This document shows, piece after piece, positions 1 through 11,196 of a stretch of DNA of 64,000 nucleotides. Position numbers and translations under genes: made by a program. Within the stretch, counting starts at the first letter, position 1. Every line of letters begins with the position of its first letter. The notes beneath the pieces were generated by a model. That model did not search any database, was not told where the DNA came from, and saw only the letters and a list, made by a program, of their open reading frames with translations. The stretch comes from Oreohelix idahoensis (Eukaryota; Mollusca; Gastropoda; Stylommatophora; Oreohelicidae), in contig JAMPIV010021215.1 of assembly GCA_024509875.1 (NCBI GenBank), positions 483,501 through 547,500 of the forward strand, in the 5' to 3' direction.

Positions 1-32
1 ACAGAGGATACCTGGAAGCGCCGAAAAGAGAA

Positions 33-719
33 ATGGTATACACGGATGGCACAGAATATTATCAGAACACCCGCAAATATCGAACAAGAAGACAACCAGA
101 AACCGATTATCATTTTAAATACCTAGATGTGGTTGATCAAGAGATCATTAGAGAAGCCTATCGGAATTCACAGTCCCCTAAGGAAAAACGTAGCCCCACG
201 AGGAACACTGTAAACCTAGTTACACAAGATCAACCCAGGTTGCAAAGATGTAGAGTAAGCAACCTTCGCAAAATCCCATACACTTCAAATCGATGTAAAT
301 CACAGAACGATCGAGCTGTTTCATTCCCTACACAGGACCATATAAATTACATTGCTACAAATCGACGTCACTTCAATCTACAGAAGAGAGACTCTTACCA
401 CCACCATCACCCAACCAGACGAATAATCCCCTTGATGTCCTGCCACACAACCGGATGGATAAATTGCCGTAGAGGAAGAGAGAGCGCACACGTACATTGC
501 CGTGGAGAAAGAGAAAGCGCACAAGTGCATTGCCGTGGAGAAAGAGACAGCGCACCAGTTGATCAGCCGCCCCCACACAAGCCAGAAAATCAAACAAACA
601 AGTCACACAGACTGTCACAACTGCTCGAAACATTAAACACCACAGAGCAGCATAAATCAAGACTGACGAAATACATCACCAAACATCGATATTTTCGCTC
701 TCAACGATATGGAACTTGA
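33..719 (+). CDS. Unassigned ORF, 228 codons, basic, with a 33-bp repeat
   Basis: I do not recognise this protein. It is basic and polar, with no membrane segment or catalytic motif. Roughly residues 144-178 are three 11-residue units encoded by a 33-bp tandem repeat and resembling [11 protein letters not shown]. It lies about 2.7 kb upstream of a Ty3/Gypsy pol on the same strand, so it could be a remnant of that or another element's structural gene. The frame is open back to near the window edge, so the true start may be outside. It ends just before a second short open stretch and a (CA)n tract. Whether it is translated is uncertain. Confidence 0.25.
   Translation: MVYTDGTEYYQNTRKYRTRRQPETDYHFKYLDVVDQEIIREAYRNSQSPKEKRSPTRNTVNLVTQDQPRLQRCRVSNLRKIPYTSNRCKSQNDRAVSFPTQDHINYIATNRRHFNLQKRDSYHHHHPTRRIIPLMSCHTTGWINCRRGRESAHVHCRGERESAQVHCRGERDSAPVDQPPPHKPENQTNKSHRLSQLLETLNTTEQHKSRLTKYITKHRYFRSQRYGT
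463..561 (+). repeat. 33-bp tandem repeat, 3 copies
   Basis: There are three adjacent 33-bp units beginning attgccgt and ending near gcgcac plus 5-7 bases. The second and third are most alike. The period is a multiple of three, so the enclosing reading frame stays open. Confidence 0.8.
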
Positions 720-825
720 CAGAACAACTACAGTACAAATGGAGATCCCCACAACAACTGAGGAACCTATCCATTTGTAGCGAGATTTGGTACCACTTGC
801 TTTGTTTGTGAAAATATGTGTAACG

Positions 826-993
<168 letters not shown>

Positions 994-1267
994 CAGGGAT
1001 AACACGCGACGGATCTTGCTTTGAAGTTTGAAGAAGGCGGAAAAATGTGAATTACGTTTAGCCGGACGGTATTGAAGAATGAGGAAATAGCGAATATAGG
1101 AATGGCCGACTTTAAAAGTTTGCATTTACAGGAAAGAAAATTTAAAGCTACAAGAGCACGCCTGGTTGGAATACATTCAAATAATAATAATTCGCCAAAG
1201 GAGATAGAGTATGAATGATATCCAAAAGGATATTATTCAAATATAAATAGTTTTAAAAATAATTAAC

Positions 1268-1538
1268 GGGAGCCGCGCTGGTGTAATGGCTTCGGCGTTG
1301 TACTGGCGACCAGGTGTTCATGGTTCAAACCCGGGCGTCGGCGTTTGAAGAAATGTTTACGGCCGGAAATTTGACTGAATAGCCTGAACGGCTCCTGTGA
1401 TAAACATTCTGTGGATGGGAAGGAGCGAAGCTCCTGACCGGGTTGGAAGGAAAGTCCTCAGGTTCCCCAGCCTCGCAATGACATGTCATTGGGCCGAAGG
1501 GTTGAAAGCCCAAGTGCTGCTGGTTAAGAAAAAAAAAA
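1268..1538 (+). mobile_element. tRNA-headed SINE with TSD
   Basis: The first ~75 bp look like a tRNA: an A-box-like segment (tggtgtaatggc) and a B-box-like ggttcaaaccc, the internal RNA polymerase III promoter elements. A unique body of about 180 bp follows, then a run of twelve or more A. The element is flanked by the direct repeat aattaac at 1261-1267 and 1539-1545, as expected of LINE-mediated retroposition. The + strand is the transcribed strand. The TSD is short and A/T-rich, so its exact edges are uncertain by a few bases. Confidence 0.75.
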
Positions 1539-1545
1539 AATTAAC

Positions 1546-2974
1546 ATTTTTCATCGTCATCACATCTGCTAAAAGTTAGCTAATAATCTTTAAAAATTTA
1601 TTATACGTACATGCCTAAACGGATTTAAATAAAACTTAGATAGAATGAAAGCCTCATATGGGGAAAATAAAAGGATACCTAGGAAAGAAGGAAGGATATA
1701 AGTGTGTAGTGAAAAGAAGAGAAAACAAGTACAGAAAAAGCACAGATCGCCTCAAACCGAGAGATTAAACGAAAACTGTTGGGACTTTAGGAGGTGCTTT
1801 CTCGTACGGGAGAGATGCCCAAATATAAGGACAGAGCGGCGCGTTGAAAGTCACACACACCAAATCCAGAAGCCAGAGTGAGAAACTGGAAGACAGTATC
1901 TGCAAGAAAAGTCTTTTTTTCACGCTGCATGCAGGGCAGATTAACTTCAACCAATACAGCCTCACCATGAGCTTATTAATCCTAAGAGGGTATGTAAGTT
2001 TATTAAAGATATATGTATGACTAATATCATTTCATTTCAGATTTTATTTACGATTTGATTGTATCAGACATAATAAAAAGGGAATGACGCTAACCAGAGA
2101 TAACCTCAACCGGCATTGTCAGGAAGCATAACCATTAATTGGTTAGCCAAATATATCATGGCTAGTTCTTGTCTGGAAGCTTACGACATACCAGCAAGTA
2201 CATAAGTGACTTGGCATCCATAAGTGGAAGGCAAAGGTTATATCGTACCCATGTATCATAACACGTGATTTATTCATGTATTTTGTTATTTTCTGCACAG
2301 TAGACATTATCTTATCATGCTATCTCTGTAACATACTACCATGATTCATTCAATTATATACAAACACTGAAGACATGGTCGCCTCATGAACAGCAGTGGG
2401 TGGTGAGATTGTTGGAACACCATGGCCACCTATTACCTTTTGTTCCAGGTTTTTATGATCGAGTTTTATGATTGTTCCTGATCAAGTTCATGATCGAGAT
2501 CGTGATCAAGTTTAACTAAAGACTTGAGGACCGTTGATCCTGCTAACTGAAGCCTAGAGGTCAACCAATCTTCAACACCTTAGTCCCCCGTAGTTATATG
2601 GCGGGCTGAAGGACAGTCTATTGATTCAAGTGTGTCTCAGGAACCTCGAGCAGACGTGACTAATACCAGATGAGTTAAATATATACCCATCTAAAAAATC
2701 CTGTGAGCAGTTTCTAAAGCGAATGTCGATGATGATAACAGCTAGAGACTAAATAGCAAGATATATTAAAAATATACTGTGACAGACTGTTCTAATTTCA
2801 GTGGAAGATTCATCCAAGATTTTTACTATTATTTATTTTAATTTGTAATTATAAATAATCATACATTTTACCATCTTCCAACACCCATTTCTCATTACAA
2901 GAATATATAGATGTACATAATAAATTATGAAATTGTACTCATTTGACTTGGTAAATTTTTAACTGTTAAATTTT
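1546..2974. other. Non-coding stretch, no gene recognised
   Basis: No protein domain, RNA gene or element edge is visible. Near 2450-2515 there is a cluster of imperfect gatcaagttcatgatcgag-like words, a short degenerate tandem or dyad-rich patch. The rest is AT-rich unique-looking sequence. Confidence 0.5.
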
Positions 2975-2986
2975 GAGTTACTTTTT

Positions 2987-3300
2987 GGGACCCCAAGATG
3001 CAGCAATAGTGAATGCAGTCAGCGACCCATAGCTGTACTGCTTGCATCAGGACCAGCGAACCAGAGCTGGTCAAGACCGCACTCCACCTCCACGTGGTGG
3101 TCCTGGAAACAGTCTGCAGCAGTGCAGTCTGGCTGAGCGAGTGCGGATCACAATGGGAAGGCAAACCCGGTCCCTAAAAAATGCCGTGCTGAAGTCGGAT
3201 GTGTCGACCGAAAGGTGCAGCTATCACAGCTTAGGCGTAAACAGACACAACGCAACCACCGTCCTTTTCAGGCGAACGAGGAAGAAGGAAGAAGAAAGAA
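2987..3300 (+). mobile_element. 314-bp retroposon with (GAA)n-like tail, copy 1
   Basis: The unit starts gggaccccaagatgcagc and ends in a purine-rich tail of GAA/GAAG words. It is flanked by the 12-bp direct repeat gagttacttttt (2975-2986 and 3301-3312), the hallmark of target-primed insertion. Near-identical sequence recurs at 38102-38397 and partly at 38470-38592, so this is a dispersed family. No RT domain is present. It is either a SINE or the 3' end of a 5'-truncated LINE; its constant start at two loci favours a SINE-like unit. Confidence 0.75.
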
Positions 3301-3424
3301 GAGTTACTTTTTCTAATTTAATTATATTATCACAAAGGGTTACTATAGCGAAAGTGGCACCATATACTTCTGACGCCTAAAAATCTATTGTCCAGCTCAG
3401 AGTATTCACCACTGTAACTCAATT

Positions 3425-5427
3425 GTGATACCAGTGCACTTCTCTGGCACTGGGACTTCATACTTTCTGGAGATAGATTCTACTTCTTCTCTACCACTAT
3501 CATCCCACCAGAAAAACCTTTCGCTACACCATTTAAAACCATATCATACCCCACTAAAAAACAGGGAGATTGTTGAGAAATCTATTACCGAGATGTTGGC
3601 TGCAGGTATAATAGAGAGATCAAGATCCCAGTGGTCCTCACCGATCGTGATAGTAGCCAAGAAAGATGGATCATCACGTTTTTGCTGTGACTACCGTGCT
3701 TTAAATCGTATCACTAAAGTTATCTCATACCTTTGTCAAGGATCGACGACATACTGGCAACGTTGGGTAATTCCAAATACTTCACCACGTTGGACGCCCG
3801 TTCCGGTTTCTGGTGCATCCCCATGTCGCCAGAGGCCAAAGAAAATTCCACGTTTTGCACTCACATGGAAAGTTTTGCTTGGAATGTGATTCCCTTCGGC
3901 CTGAAAGGTAGCCCCGCCACATACATGTCGTTGATGGAAGAGGTGCTGAAGGATATGCAAAGGTATGCACTGGCTTTTATCGATGATATACTCATCCACA
4001 CTGGCGGATCGATTGAAGAACATTTACAGCATATCGAGAAGGTGTTTGACCGATTGCGAAAACACAAGATCAAACTGAAACTAAGTAAATGTGACTTCTT
4101 AAAGACAGAGACGAAATACCTCGGGTTTGTTATTAATGAAGCAGGCATCAGACCCGACGAGGATAAGGTGAAAGCTATCCGAGATATGTTCAGCCCCAGA
4201 ACAGTACGACAAATAAGAGGTTTCTTGGGCTGTTGTGGATTCTACAGACGAAGTATCATCAATTTTTCCAAAATGGCTGAGCCCCTGATCGCCTTAACGA
4301 AGAAAAATGCTCGTTTTAAATGGTCAGATGTCTGTCAAAGATCCTTTGATTACCTGAAGTCAGCACTCACAACCATACCATTACTAGCCCACCCGGACAT
4401 CTCCCGTCCCATGATCTTATACACAGACGCATCCGACACAGCTATTGGAACTTGTCTGGCACAACCCACCACAGGTGACGAGCAACTAATCCTTCCTAAC
4501 ATCCCAAATGAAATACCTATAGCATTTATATCCCATGCACTAAGCAAAACCCAGAAACGTTGGACAACCACTGAACGTGAGGCCTATGCCATTCATTATG
4601 CCATACAAAAGTTGGACTTTTATGTGCGAGGAACAAAGTTGATTATCAGAACGGATCATCAGCCGTTGCTAAATTGGCTCACAAAAACACAGGAGCAGCT
4701 AAAGAAGCTTCAGGTATGGTCTATGAATTTGCAGTCACATGGCACGACGATAGAATACATTGCAGGAAAATCTAATACCTGTGCAGACCTACTCTCAAGA
4801 ACTCCGTATCCAGAGGACACACTACTGAAAACCGCTGCTAAAACGGGTCCTGAAACTTCCACTGAAATAGATGACAACACGAAGGAAATAAATATAATTA
4901 ACTCCAACCAGCAGCATGACAGTTCTGACAACCGTATGACAGACACACAGGACTCAAATCTAGAGAATGCAGAAGGTTTCGACTTCCACTCAGAGCAACG
5001 TAAAGATGCTGAAATAATCAAGATAATTAAACAAGTGAAAGATCACCCCAACAAAGTGAAAGACTTTACTATCCTGCCATTTGATGAGATACTATATCGC
5101 ATAGATGAAAAACAAGAAGGACGTTTACAAAAGTGTGTACCCCAACACTTAGTTGCAAAAATTTTGTCCCAGTTTCATGATGAAAACGGACATATGGGCC
5201 GCGATAAAACCAGATATTATCAAGAAGAGATATTTTTGGCCCTCTATGTACAGAGATATAGTGGAATATGTAGCAACATGCAAAATTTGTAAAGCTAGGA
5301 ACATGAGACCCGACAAAGCACCACTACAAGAGATGTCACCATCTCACTTTCCCATGGAAACGATCTCCATCGATATCTCAGGACCATACCCTCTGACCCA
5401 TTCAGGCAACCGATACATTCTTCATCT
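3425..5427 (+). pseudogene. pol: Ty3/Gypsy pol, part 1: RT, RNase H, integrase N-terminus
   Basis: This is the first half of a Ty3/Gypsy polymerase. RT begins around 3540 and keeps a Gypsy-type active site reading FIDD (about 3976-3987). RNase H follows, with YTDAS (about 4420) and TDHQP (about 4655). The integrase zinc finger is present: an HxxxxH-type pair near 5175-5195 and CKIC after 5270. The core starts with SIDISGPYP near 5370. A frameshift near 3730-3890 and another near 5230-5290 break the frame. At 5427 the integrase is cut by an inserted RTE LINE and resumes at 9417. No gag or protease is recognisable upstream, so the 5' part is lost or diverged. Confidence 0.9.
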
Positions 5428-8400
5428 AATAATAATAATAATAATAGCCCCTTCAGTCATAACTGACTATGGGAATGCGCCCCTGAGGTGGCAGCCCTCA
5501 GCTGCTTATTTTCCTGGTGCTCCTTTCGACGTTTTCTCCTCACCTCTGCTTCTTGTGTGAGCCTCTCTTCGCCCAATCTGAGGTGGTGCCGCAAATAGCA
5601 TCGCCCCTTAGTGCGATCGGCAGCCTCATCCTCCCATGTTGCTGGATCCATGTCCAGTGCCCTCATATCTCTCTTGCACACATCTTTGAACCTCAGCTGC
5701 GGTCGCCCAACTGCTCTCTCGCCATCTGCCAACTGTCCGTAGAAGATATCTTTCGGGATGCGACCATCTTCCATGCGGCAAACATGGCCAAGCCAGCGAA
5801 GTCTGCGCTGTCTAAGCAGCGTATACATGCTTTGAAGGCCAGCACGTGACAACACCTCGACATTTGTCACTTTATCTTTCCACGAGATGCCGAGGATGCG
5901 GCGTAGACACCGCAAATGGAAGGTATTGAGCCTTCTTTCTTGCTTAGCATAGGTCGTCCAGGTCTCGCTGCCATATAGGAGTGTGCTGGTGACGCAGGCA
6001 TTATATACCGCAGCTTTGGTCTTCATTGTGAGTTTAGAGTTTCCCCAAACACGCGATGTGAGGCGGGCAAAGGTAGCTGCAGCTTTTCCAATGCGGCTGT
6101 CGATTTCTGTATCCAGTGAGAGTTTGTCATTGATGGTAGACCCTAGGTATATGAAGTGGTGCACCACTGCTAATTCATAGTTATCGATAGTGATAACTGG
6201 TGCAGCACCCACATCCTGACTCAGCACATTCGTTTTCTTTAGACTTATTGTGAAGCCAAAGTCCTTGCATGCTTTAGTGAAGCGATTCATCAAGCTCTGA
6301 AGCTCCTGTTGGCTTTGAGTGACGACTGCAGCATCATCAGCGAACAACAAGTCTCTTATAGTGACCCTTCTGATTTTTGTTTTTGCCTTCAGCCTTGAAA
6401 GATTAAACAGACGGCCATCTGACCTAGTGTGAAGGCATATTCCTTCAGTTGCATCTCTGAATGCATGTTTCAAGAGTAAGGCAAAGAAGATTCCAAAGAG
6501 GGTCGGAGCCAGAACACAGCCTTGTTTAACGCCACTTCGTATATCAAAGGGCTGTGACGTGCTTCCATCATATTGGACTGTTCCCTTCATGTCGTCATGG
6601 AATGACTTTATCATTTCCAGCATTTTAGAAGGGCAGCCTATTTTCAGGAGGATTTTAAAGAGTCCATCCCTACTAACCAGGTCGAATGCTTTTGTGAGGT
6701 CTATAAAGGCGATATATAATGGTCTTTTCTGCTCTCTTGATTTTTCCTGAAGCTCTTGGAGAGAGAAGATCATGTCTGTTGTTGATCTGCCAGCTCGGAA
6801 TCCACACTGTGCCTCTGGATATATGCGCTCAGCTAACTTGTGTAGTCGCATTAAGATGACTTTGGCAAAAACCTTACCAACAATACTAAGAAGAGAGATG
6901 CCTCTGTAGTTATTGCAATCACTTCTGTCTCCTTTATTTTTATACAGTGTTACAATCTTGGCATCTCGCATGTCTTGAGGAATAGTTGTCTCTTCCCAGC
7001 ACTGGCACAGCATCCTATGCAGGGGATGTAATAGCGTGCTCTTACGGCATTTGATTAAATCAGGAGGAATCCCATCGCTGCCTTGTGCTTTGCCAGAGGC
7101 CAAGCTATCAATGGCCTTACTGAGTTCCTCTAATGTTGGTTCGGCATCCAGCTCCTCCATAGTTGGCAGACTATTGACAGCATCAAGGGCTGCAGGCGTA
7201 ACGGTATTGTCTCTAGCGTAAAGCTCAGAGTAGTGCTCGACCCACCTCTCCATCTGCTTACCCTTATCGGTTAGCTTCTCTCCGCTGATGGTTTTTAGCG
7301 GTGCCGTCTTACTTTTATGGGGGCCAAGTGCTTTCTTTATACCGTCATACATTTGTCTAATGTTGCCTGTTTGCGCTGCGATCTGGATGCTCTCACTGAG
7401 CTGGAGCCAATAGTCATTTGCACAGCGTCGAGCAGTTTGTTGAACTTTGCTTCTCGTAGCCTTCAGGATCTGTAGGGTTCTGGCACTCGGTGAACGTTTG
7501 TATTCATTCATAGCACTGCGCTTAGCTTCAATAACAGGTGCCATCACATCTGATGAAGCATCAAACCAGTCATTTGACTTTGCTGTTTTCTTACCAAAGG
7601 TGGCAAGTGCAGTACTTTGAATGGTGTTCCGTAGATGCTCCCAGTTCTCTGTAATAGTATCACCATGCTGAGGGCTACTGAGCACTTTCTTGAAGGTCGC
7701 AGTGAATTGAGCGATCATGAAAGAGTCTGACATCTTGCTGGTATCAATGCGTGGTTTCCCTTCATGTCTGACACGATAGAGTTTTCTTTGTTGTGCTCTG
7801 ATTTTGCAGCAAACCAAGGAGTGATCTGTGTCACAGTCTGCACTATGGTACGAGCGCGCGGAGAGCACAGACCTGAGGAGTGGCCTTCTGACGAGAATCA
7901 GGTCAAGTTGGTGCCAGTGCTTGGATCGTGGGTGTCTCCATGACACCTTATGCTGGGGTTTTGTCTGAAAGTAGGTGTTGGTCACGCAGAGGTCATGGTG
8001 GACGCACAACTCTAAGAGCCGTTGTCCATTTTCATTCATCTTGCCAATACCAAACCTGCCCAGACATGAAGGCCATGAAACATTATCGGCACCCACTCTA
8101 GCGTTAAAGTCACCAAGGAGAACAAGCTGTTCTTGCCTAGGTATGCTTTTGATTACTGCTGCTAGATTCTCGTAGAACTCATCTTTAGCTTCTGAGGCAG
8201 AGTACAGAGTAGGAGCATACACACTGACAAGGGTGATGGGACCTGTGCTAGTTTGCAGGCGGAGCGTTAACAGGCGTTCTGATCCATTCTCGCCTGGTTC
8301 AACCATGTTAGTTAGCGATTTTTTGACCGCAAAACCTACTCCGTGTTTTCTAGCTTTATTAAGATCTTTCCCTTGCCAATAAAATGTGTAGTCCTTCTCG

Positions 8401-9408
8401 CTCACCGTTCCAGAGCCCGCCAGGCGCGTTTCCTGAAGTGCAACTATATCCACCTGAAGTCGTTTAAGCTCATCATTAATTATGGCTGTGTTCCTTACAT
8501 CGTTTACATCCTGTAGGTTTTCGGATAGTCCAGTGAACATAGTCCGGACGTTCCAGCATCCTAATCTGAGAGTTTGCTTATTTCTATTTTTTCGATAATT
8601 GCTTGGTGCAAAATTTTCTGTCCACAGTTCGGGTTTGACCCTAATCCCCATGCACCCAATGGGGAAAGCAGACAGTGGCGGGACAACACCTTATTGACTG
8701 GGGGCTGCCCAGCTTGAAGCGGGCGGTAGCTGTCCAGTGAGATCCTAGAACCTCTCCCACTGTCGGAAGTAGCCCCTGGCGCCATGCCCTACGCCAATTG
8801 AGCAAAATGCTTATAACCGGTAACTGCTACTTCCCGTGTTTTGCCGACACCTATAGGGTGAAGCTGGAGTGTCCTCCCCAGGGCGCGAGCTTGGGCACAG
8901 TTATATGGAGATCAAGCTGTTGCCCATGCAGCATGTTCCCCCTCTCCACATAGCCGGTAGATCCAAAGGAACGGCAGTAGCCGATACAGTTTGGTACCAG
9001 CCATGTCGCAGGAGTTGCCAGAATAATGTCGAATCGACATTAGACTGCCTTAGGGACTCCGACTCCGGATTTATCCTCAGGGTTTACTCCCGAAGCCAAT
9101 TCCACAAATGGATATTCCCGCAAGGCAGCGGTGGTTTGAATTCAGAGTTCCTTCTCTTAGATAAGCTACCAACCAAGGATCACGAGCCCTATCTGCCCGA
9201 AGCTGCTGGTTTTAAGGCGCCAGTCGCTCGCCTTTGCCCCTTCTCCCGTCAGTGGAAACAGTTCCGCCGGGCTCAAATTGAGCCACACGTGAAGGCCGGG
9301 AGCTGGACTTGGTTGTCAGAGGCTGTTTGAGGCGCGTGCCATAGAAGTATTTTATCTGCAGTGAGAGCTTATCCTCACTACAACTCCCGGCAATAACAAC
9401 CTTTGGAA
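5428..9408 (-). mobile_element. Full-length RTE-clade LINE with TSD
   Basis: A 3.98-kb non-LTR retrotransposon on the minus strand, inserted into the Gypsy integrase. The 3' tail is a short (ATT)n run read on the minus strand, at 5428-5446. The 8-bp TSD cttcatct lies at 5420-5427 and 9409-9416. Removing the LINE and one TSD copy rejoins the integrase in frame. About 0.75 kb of 5' untranslated sequence precedes the ORF. The complete length and open ORF indicate a recent insertion. Confidence 0.92.
5457..8651 (-). CDS. RTE LINE endonuclease-reverse transcriptase (1064 aa), intact
   Basis: A single uninterrupted frame encodes an N-terminal apurinic-type endonuclease and a reverse transcriptase, the usual one-protein plan of RTE LINEs (about 1000 residues). 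Endonuclease motifs in order are CWNVRTM (near residue 32), LQETRL (near 76), LLGDFNARVG (near 177) and DTDHSLV (near 273). RT shows AFIDLTKAFD, SGVKQGC and the active site LLFADDAA. The C-terminal region has the RRLRWLGHVCRMEDGRIP motif typical of the clade. I chose the first Met of the open frame; the endonuclease begins about 25 residues later. No stop or frameshift is seen, so the protein may be functional. Confidence 0.93.
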   Translation of the reverse strand: MGIRVKPELWTENFAPSNYRKNRNKQTLRLGCWNVRTMFTGLSENLQDVNDVRNTAIINDELKRLQVDIVALQETRLAGSGTVSEKDYTFYWQGKDLNKARKHGVGFAVKKSLTNMVEPGENGSERLLTLRLQTSTGPITLVSVYAPTLYSASEAKDEFYENLAAVIKSIPRQEQLVLLGDFNARVGADNVSWPSCLGRFGIGKMNENGQRLLELCVHHDLCVTNTYFQTKPQHKVSWRHPRSKHWHQLDLILVRRPLLRSVLSARSYHSADCDTDHSLVCCKIRAQQRKLYRVRHEGKPRIDTSKMSDSFMIAQFTATFKKVLSSPQHGDTITENWEHLRNTIQSTALATFGKKTAKSNDWFDASSDVMAPVIEAKRSAMNEYKRSPSARTLQILKATRSKVQQTARRCANDYWLQLSESIQIAAQTGNIRQMYDGIKKALGPHKSKTAPLKTISGEKLTDKGKQMERWVEHYSELYARDNTVTPAALDAVNSLPTMEELDAEPTLEELSKAIDSLASGKAQGSDGIPPDLIKCRKSTLLHPLHRMLCQCWEETTIPQDMRDAKIVTLYKNKGDRSDCNNYRGISLLSIVGKVFAKVILMRLHKLAERIYPEAQCGFRAGRSTTDMIFSLQELQEKSREQKRPLYIAFIDLTKAFDLVSRDGLFKILLKIGCPSKMLEMIKSFHDDMKGTVQYDGSTSQPFDIRSGVKQGCVLAPTLFGIFFALLLKHAFRDATEGICLHTRSDGRLFNLSRLKAKTKIRRVTIRDLLFADDAAVVTQSQQELQSLMNRFTKACKDFGFTISLKKTNVLSQDVGAAPVITIDNYELAVVHHFIYLGSTINDKLSLDTEIDSRIGKAAATFARLTSRVWGNSKLTMKTKAAVYNACVTSTLLYGSETWTTYAKQERRLNTFHLRCLRRILGISWKDKVTNVEVLSRAGLQSMYTLLRQRRLRWLGHVCRMEDGRIPKDIFYGQLADGERAVGRPQLRFKDVCKRDMRALDMDPATWEDEAADRTKGRCYLRHHLRLGEERLTQEAEVRRKRRKEHQENKQLRAATSGAHSHSQL

Positions 9409-9416
9409 CTTCATCT

Positions 9417-10197
9417 GGTGGATCAGTATTCCGTTTGGCCGGAATCATACCCACTTAAAGATATAACATCTTCCACGGTTACTGAAATTTTCCTACAAGA
9501 GTTCGTTCCAAGGCACGGATGCCCATAAAGAATAATTTCCGACAATGGAAAACAATTCGTCGGGAACCCTTTTAAGGCCATGTTAAAGAGACTCAACATC
9601 AAACACACCACCACTAGCTTCTACAGACCAAATTCCAATGGCCGAAATGAGCGAATGCACTCGACCATACATGACGTCCTAGCGAAGTACATACAGGATA
9701 ACACACAGTACTGGGATGTATACCTCAACCAAGCACTTGAAGCAATACGGGTTAATACTAATGATACAACCGGACTTTCCCCATTTTATATGCTGTACGG
9801 CAGAGAACCGATATTTCCGCTTGACAATTTATTACAGCCACAACGGAAATACTCAGGCGAAGACCCCATTGAAATTATTATATGAAAAAAGTTTAAGGCA
9901 CATCAAATTGCACACCGCAATGCTACAAAAGCTTTTAAGAAAATGCAGCGAACACACGACAAAAATGCTATACTTGAAGAATTTAACGTTGGAGAACCCG
10001 TATATTACAAAAAGCATGTACGAAACTCAAAGTTCGACACACGTTGGACTGACGGTTACAAGATCCTCGAGAAGACCACCCCAACCAATTATATATTGTG
10101 GAACGAGGAGAAAAATTTAACCACAAAGGCACACGTTACACAATTAAAGAGAGATAATCACCGCACCCCTAGCAAGGACAAATCTCGCCACAGATAG
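9417..10197 (+). pseudogene. pol: Ty3/Gypsy integrase, part 2: catalytic core and C-terminus
   Basis: The integrase resumes directly after the RTE insertion. The second catalytic Asp is in ISDNGKQF (about 9535-9560) and the Glu is in NGRNERMHS (about 9640-9665). The first Asp is in the part before the LINE, so the D,D-35-E triad was present before interruption. A stop codon falls between the LLPRHGCP-like stretch and ISDNG (about 9520), and a frameshift lies near 9885. The C-terminal end carries a GEPVYYKKH DNA-binding/SH3-like segment (about 9973-10000). No chromodomain is visible. Confidence 0.88.
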
Positions 10198-10200
10198 ACC

Positions 10201-11195
10201 GACTAGAACAGCAACTCTCCACTATCAACCGTCCAGTTCATTATCTAACACTACCTCTGATGAATTTGATATAGACGAGGAACGACCAGTTATAACCCAC
10301 ACTCCGTTGAATGATGCTATAAACCGACCACGTCAGTTCAGAGATGACTCAGCCAGCGAAGATAACATCCCACTTGCGGAATTAAGAGAAAGACTTCAAT
10401 ACAGGGATGCAAGATTACGGAACGAAGAGTCTAACACACCTATACGGGATGAAGGCGCACTTATACGTGATGAAGGCACACCTATACGGGATAAGGCGCA
10501 CTTATACGGGATGAAGGCACACTTATACGGGATGGCGCACCTATACGGGATGAAGGCACACCTATACGGGATGAAGGCGCACCTATACAGGATGAAGGCG
10601 CACTTATACGGGATGAAGGTGCACTTGTACGGGATGTAGGCGCACTTATACGGGATGAAGGCGAAATGATCATACAAGATGAAACCCCACAGCAGGTGAT
10701 AACAAATCAAATATATTATAGATCAGAGGTGCCAACCACAAGCTCACATCAATCAGACGAAGAATGGAGCAGTGAAGACAACATTCCTCTTCAGCGATTA
10801 CGAGATCAAAGAGTAGATCAAGCCCCAATTACTTCAGATGCTGAATTATCCACGCACACCCTTACTGAAATCATCGATAATGCTCCTAGATCACCGATAA
10901 GAGCAGAGTCTGACATAGACACGCTCAGCCCACTCGATAATCAGGACAACATGGCAGATGAACCCTTCACTGACATTAGGTCAGTCGCCAAACGTCCGTA
11001 CGAGTCTTCCTCTGACGACTCCATACCCAGGGCAAAATACATACGACCGTCACAGGAACATGTCAGAAACAAAATCCTTCGCAAACGTCTTCCTGCACAG
11101 AGAAGCAAATCGACTCTGCAACACTTACCTCCCACACCATCGTTACCAACTTCATGTCGAGCGACGATAAACACACTTTCAACGCCCACGCCAAC
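10201..11195 (+). pseudogene. Acidic, low-complexity ORF between integrase and env
   Basis: An open but broken region follows integrase (frames 10307-10639 and 10666-11244). It is rich in Asp, Glu, Ser and Arg and looks disordered. A short motif of the form SEDNIPLxxLR occurs twice (about 10350-10400 and about 10770-10800), with a weaker third version, SDDSIPR, near 11010. Between them sits a 21-bp tandem repeat encoding IRDEGA-type heptapeptides. It may be the pol C-terminal extension or a separate accessory ORF. I recognise no family. The 3' end runs into a SINE-like insertion. Confidence 0.5.
10437..10663 (+). repeat. 21-bp coding minisatellite, about 11 copies
   Basis: Units of the type ctatacgggatgaaggcgca plus one base repeat about eleven times with point differences and at least two small length changes (a 1-bp loss near 10490, a shortened unit near 10535). 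In frame, each unit encodes seven residues, (P/L)IRDEG(A/T). The small indels flip the frame, which explains the artefactual LYGMKAH reading. Confidence 0.9.
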
Positions 11196-11196
11196 G

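Noticed and set aside
1268..1345. Functional tRNA gene
   Set aside because: The tRNA-like head continues into a body and A tail with a TSD, so it is a SINE head; the stem pairing is also poor.
2370..2470. Link between catggtcgcctcatga at about 2388 and the similar words in the palindrome arms (59920, 60610)
   Set aside because: Only about 16 bases are shared and the flanks differ; this is too little for homology.
10437..10663. CRISPR or regulatory iteron array
   Set aside because: 21-bp units abut directly and keep a reading frame inside a Gypsy element, so this is a coding minisatellite.
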